A stretch of DNA of 64,000 nt from Diplonema japonicum (taxonomy: Eukaryota > Euglenozoa > Diplonemea > Diplonemida > Diplonemidae): the NCBI GenBank assembly GCA_964019335.1, contig OZ025702.1, positions 124,001-188,000 of the forward strand. Reading direction: 5' to 3'. The position numbers and the translations under genes were made by a program. A model generated the notes under the pieces. That model did not search any database and was not told the DNA's origin. It saw only the letters and a list, made by a program, of their open reading frames with translations. Below, in pieces: positions 61,582 to 64,000 of the stretch (within the stretch, counting starts at the first letter, position 1; every line of letters begins with the position of its first letter).

Positions 61582-61923
61582 GAAAGGCTCTCCTTTGTAG
61601 TATTTTTCCGTATCCCCCCCTCCCCTCCCCCATTAATGTACTTTTCGCGGATTTTGCAAAAATTTCTTTGGTCGGTTCTTTATATATATAAAAAAAAAAA
61701 AAAACTCTCCCTTCCCCGTAGACTTCCCCATTATTTTTCTCCCCCCTGTTTATAGATGTAAGCCCCCCTTTCCCCAAGTTCATTCCCCGGAGCAAAAAAA
61801 AAAAAAAAAAAAAAAATAGACCCCCTAATTGTATTGCCCCGCAGTCCATTTATTTTTTATTTCAAACTTCAAAACACAGACACGCAACGCAAAAAAAAAA
61901 ATATATAAAAAATAATAATAAAA
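61376..61923. other. Homopolymer-rich spacer, no gene seen
   Basis: 548 bp with A runs (61408-61424, 61551-61577, 61794-61816) and C runs near 61615-61630. No protein-like frame was found. TATATATATA occurs at 61681-61690. Confidence 0.65.
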
Positions 61924-62904
61924 ATGCTGCGGAAAACAAAAATAATAAGGAAGATATCGAGCTCCTTGAGTGAAGCGATTGGAGGCACGCCGTTGGTCTC
62001 GCTAGATAGGTTGGTCGAGGCAGAGGGCGTGGAAGGGAGGATCTTGGCAAAGCTGGACATGCTGAACCCTGGGTTCAGCAAAAAGGACAGAGCGGCCTTG
62101 CAGATCATAACCGACGCAGAGGAGCAAGGCTTGCTCAAGAAAGGAACACCTGTAGTAGAACTGACCAGTGGAAACATGGGAACAGGCCTGGCCATTGTGT
62201 GCAGAAACAAAGGATACCGGTTCATAGCGGTTATGAGCAAAGGCAACAGTGAAGAAAGAAGGCGGATGATGAAGGCACTGGGGGCAGAGGTCATCATGGT
62301 AGACCAGCTACGTGAATCCAAACCCGGTCACGTCTCTGGAGGTGACCTAGCACTCGTCGAAAAAGAAGCCACGCTCCTTACAGAAAAACTGCACGCTTTT
62401 CGCGCCGATCAGTTCAACAGAGTCGGCAACCTTCGAGCCCACTACCTAACAACAGGCCCAGAGTACTGGGAACAAAGCAACGGCACAATCGATGCCTGGT
62501 GTGATTTTGTAGGCTCCGGGGGTACGTATGCTGGTGTAACGAAATACCTCAAAGAGCAGAACTCCGAAATCAAGTGCTACATCATCGAGCCAGTCGGTGC
62601 TGCTGCCATCAAGGGCGAGGCTATTGTGAATGTGGACCACCCCATACAGGGTGGTGGGTACGTGATCCCCGATCTTGCATTTTTGAGGCAAGTCCCGTGT
62701 GATGGGCATTTAACGGTTTCGGGCAAGGAGGCCTCTCATTACACGAGACTCCTTGCTTACGAGGAAGGCATCTTTGCAGGGTTTTCTTCGGGTGCAAACC
62801 TCGCTGGTGCGCTTGCCCTTCTCAGAGGACCTCTTCGGGGCAAGACTGTCGCGATCATGATCTGTGACTCGGGTTTGAAATACTTAAGCACTTCACTGTG
62901 GTAA
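61924..62904 (+). CDS. PLP-dependent cysteine synthase / CBS-like enzyme
   Basis: 326 residues, single exon, the full length of the catalytic core of the cysteine synthase family. Motifs: IGGTPLVSLDRL; the PLP Lys region LNPGFSKKDRAAL (usual NPGGSIKDR, so the Gly-Ser-Ile step is altered but Lys-Asp-Arg remains); ELTSGNMGTGLA (usual TSGNTG); phosphate loop VGSGGTYAGVTKYL; GIFAGFSSGANLAGALAL; and CDSGLKYLSTSLW. It should bind PLP and catalyse a beta-replacement such as O-acetylserine sulfhydrylase or cystathionine beta-synthase. No haem-binding or CBS-pair regulatory domain is present. The TSGNMG change in the substrate loop suggests an altered substrate. The N-terminus MLRKTKIIRKISSS is basic and could be a weak mitochondrial signal. 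Confidence 0.88.
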   Translation: MLRKTKIIRKISSSLSEAIGGTPLVSLDRLVEAEGVEGRILAKLDMLNPGFSKKDRAALQIITDAEEQGLLKKGTPVVELTSGNMGTGLAIVCRNKGYRFIAVMSKGNSEERRRMMKALGAEVIMVDQLRESKPGHVSGGDLALVEKEATLLTEKLHAFRADQFNRVGNLRAHYLTTGPEYWEQSNGTIDAWCDFVGSGGTYAGVTKYLKEQNSEIKCYIIEPVGAAAIKGEAIVNVDHPIQGGGYVIPDLAFLRQVPCDGHLTVSGKEASHYTRLLAYEEGIFAGFSSGANLAGALALLRGPLRGKTVAIMICDSGLKYLSTSLW

Positions 62905-62946
62905 GGGAGGGGGAGTTGATAAACGTGTGTTTTAAAGTTTGCATTG

Positions 62947-62981
<35 letters not shown>

Positions 62982-63046
62982 CCCCTTCGGAAAATTTCCA
63001 ATATTCTTTTTATAATCAAAAAGGACACACCCGAAAAGAAAAAAAA

Positions 63047-63443
63047 ATGGTAAAATCAGCGTTGAAGGAAAAGGGGGCACCGAAGGGAGACGAAAAGGTT
63101 GTGAAGAAGGAAAGCAAAAAAGTTACCGTGGAAGGCGGAAAGAAGAAGAAAATCCAGAAGGAAAGGAGGGTGGTGAAGGACAAGAAAAATGGAGTGCTGT
63201 ATATCGGTCACATCCCCCACGGTTACTATGAGGGCCCGATGAGGACTTTTCTGAGCCAGTACGGGAAAATCAAGAGGTTGAGGCTGTCGAGGTCAAAGAA
63301 GTCGGGAGCGTCAAAGGGTATTAAATTACACGAAAACAAAAAAAAAAAAAAGGATACGGGTTTGTTCAGTTTGAAGATCCAGAAGTAGCTGCTGCAGTGG
63401 CGGAAGAACTCAACGGTCAATATGTAACAGGCAAGGTGTGTGT

Positions 63444-63488
<45 letters not shown>

Positions 63489-63951
63489 CCTCGAATTTTT
63501 TTCTCTTCCCCTCAGGTACTCAAAGTTGACCCTATGGACCCTGAGCAAGTGCACAAAAACCTTTGGAAAGGTCTTAAGGTCAAAACTCTTATGAGGAAGG
63601 ATGCCGACATCCGAATTAACGGGCACATACAGCATCATATTGAACTGGCCAAAAAGTCAATGGAACAAACATTGATGGAAAGTATTGCGACGGAAAGGCA
63701 GATAAACAAGAAACTGGGGGCAAAGGGCATCACATACAAATTCACCGGGTTCGAGGACCAGCTGAAGGTACTTGGAGTGGAGGTATGGAAATTGGGTTTA
63801 AAAAAAAAAAAAATTCTCATTTCAGTACGTCCCCAAAGCGAAAAAAACCGACGCCACCTCCGCAGGAAAACAGGCAAAGGCGGCTCCCATTGCTGCTGCG
63901 GTTGCAGCAGCAACACCCGCTCCCAAAAAAGCCAAAAAATCAAAGAAATAG
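63047..63951 (+). CDS. Nucleolar RRM protein, NIFK/Nop15-like
   Basis: Four exons: 63047-63317, 63353-63435, 63516-63782 and 63826-63951, giving 248 residues; introns of 35, 80 and 43 nt. The basic head ([16 protein letters not shown]) is followed by an RRM. RNP2 is [20 protein letters not shown], and RNP1 is restored only by splicing: SGASKG + [29 protein letters not shown] is the last strand. The remainder ([38 protein letters not shown]) resembles the tail of NIFK/Nop15 proteins, which act in 60S subunit (ITS2) processing in the nucleolus. The end is a Lys/Ala-rich tail. The 80-nt intron is almost all T; the 35-nt one ends in an A run. Confident for RRM and good for NIFK-like. Confidence 0.87.
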
Positions 63952-64000
63952 TTTTTTATTTTTATTCCTTTTTCCGTTCTCCGCAAAACTCATTTTTTTT

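Noticed and set aside
1-64000. CRISPR arrays, bacterial operons, ribosome binding sites
   Set aside because: The window is eukaryotic with GT-AG introns; no regularly spaced repeats were seen.

Overview
The window is nuclear DNA of a protist. All 23 gene models, intact or partial, read on the + strand, one after another. Neighbours are separated by homopolymer-rich spacers of about 60 bp to 5 kb. Genes carry short GT-AG introns (34-90 nt, 25 inferred here). Starts often follow a pyrimidine or A tract and an AG. This head-to-tail layout, a soluble tandem cyclase with the FTDxQSST motif, and the candidate trans-splice acceptors suggest a euglenozoan. Because introns are frequent, a diplonemid is more likely than a kinetoplastid. 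The lineage is an inference: no spliced-leader or rRNA gene was found to confirm it.

Layout. 0-5.2 kb: the 3' part of a WW-RING-(YEATS-like) gene, then an SPRY plus tandem class III cyclase. 7-11.3 kb: a SYP7-like Qc-SNARE and an ammonium transporter with a Cys-rich tail. 11.3-16 kb: repeat-rich spacer with decayed coding remnants. 16-28.1 kb: a small ubiquitin-like-looking protein, a full ATM kinase (2820 aa, ending in FATC), a TPR-J-domain protein and an F-box membrane protein. 28.7-33.1 kb: a CAP-domain protein with a probable N-myristoyl signal and a seven-exon PPP phosphatase. 34.7-43.1 kb: an MIT-like protein, a SAM/RRM-like protein, a small mitochondrial-looking membrane protein, a protein with repeated CysRS-tail-like modules, an EF-hand/CAP/glutaredoxin protein and ribosomal protein eS6. 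43.3-52.8 kb: a Wntless-like/lipase fusion, a RanBP2-finger plus Schlafen-AlbA-like protein, a small membrane protein, an LRR/coiled-coil protein and a small acidic protein. 52.8-57.4 kb: repeat-rich spacer with a TIR element that carries a frameshifted recombinase-like ORF. 57.5-64 kb: an unknown conserved-looking protein, a coiled-coil protein, a cysteine-synthase-like enzyme and a NIFK/Nop15-like RRM protein.

The genes do not form one pathway. They are a mix of housekeeping and signalling genes, as expected for polycistronic transcription of unrelated genes. The strongest unusual signals are: (i) purine-rich introns made of a GTATG donor, a short G run and a long A run ending directly in (C)AG, some of which resemble each other between unrelated genes; (ii) several multidomain fusions not familiar to me (Wntless-lipase, EF-CAP-Grx-Grx-EF, WW-RING-YEATS-like); (iii) a 555-bp TIR element with a broken recombinase-like ORF; (iv) three genes whose reading frame breaks near homopolymers or at ambiguous splice sites, which could be sequence errors.

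Exon boundaries were set by eye from splice signals, reading frame and protein sense. No RNA data or database searches were available. Long homopolymer lengths in such sequence are uncertain.
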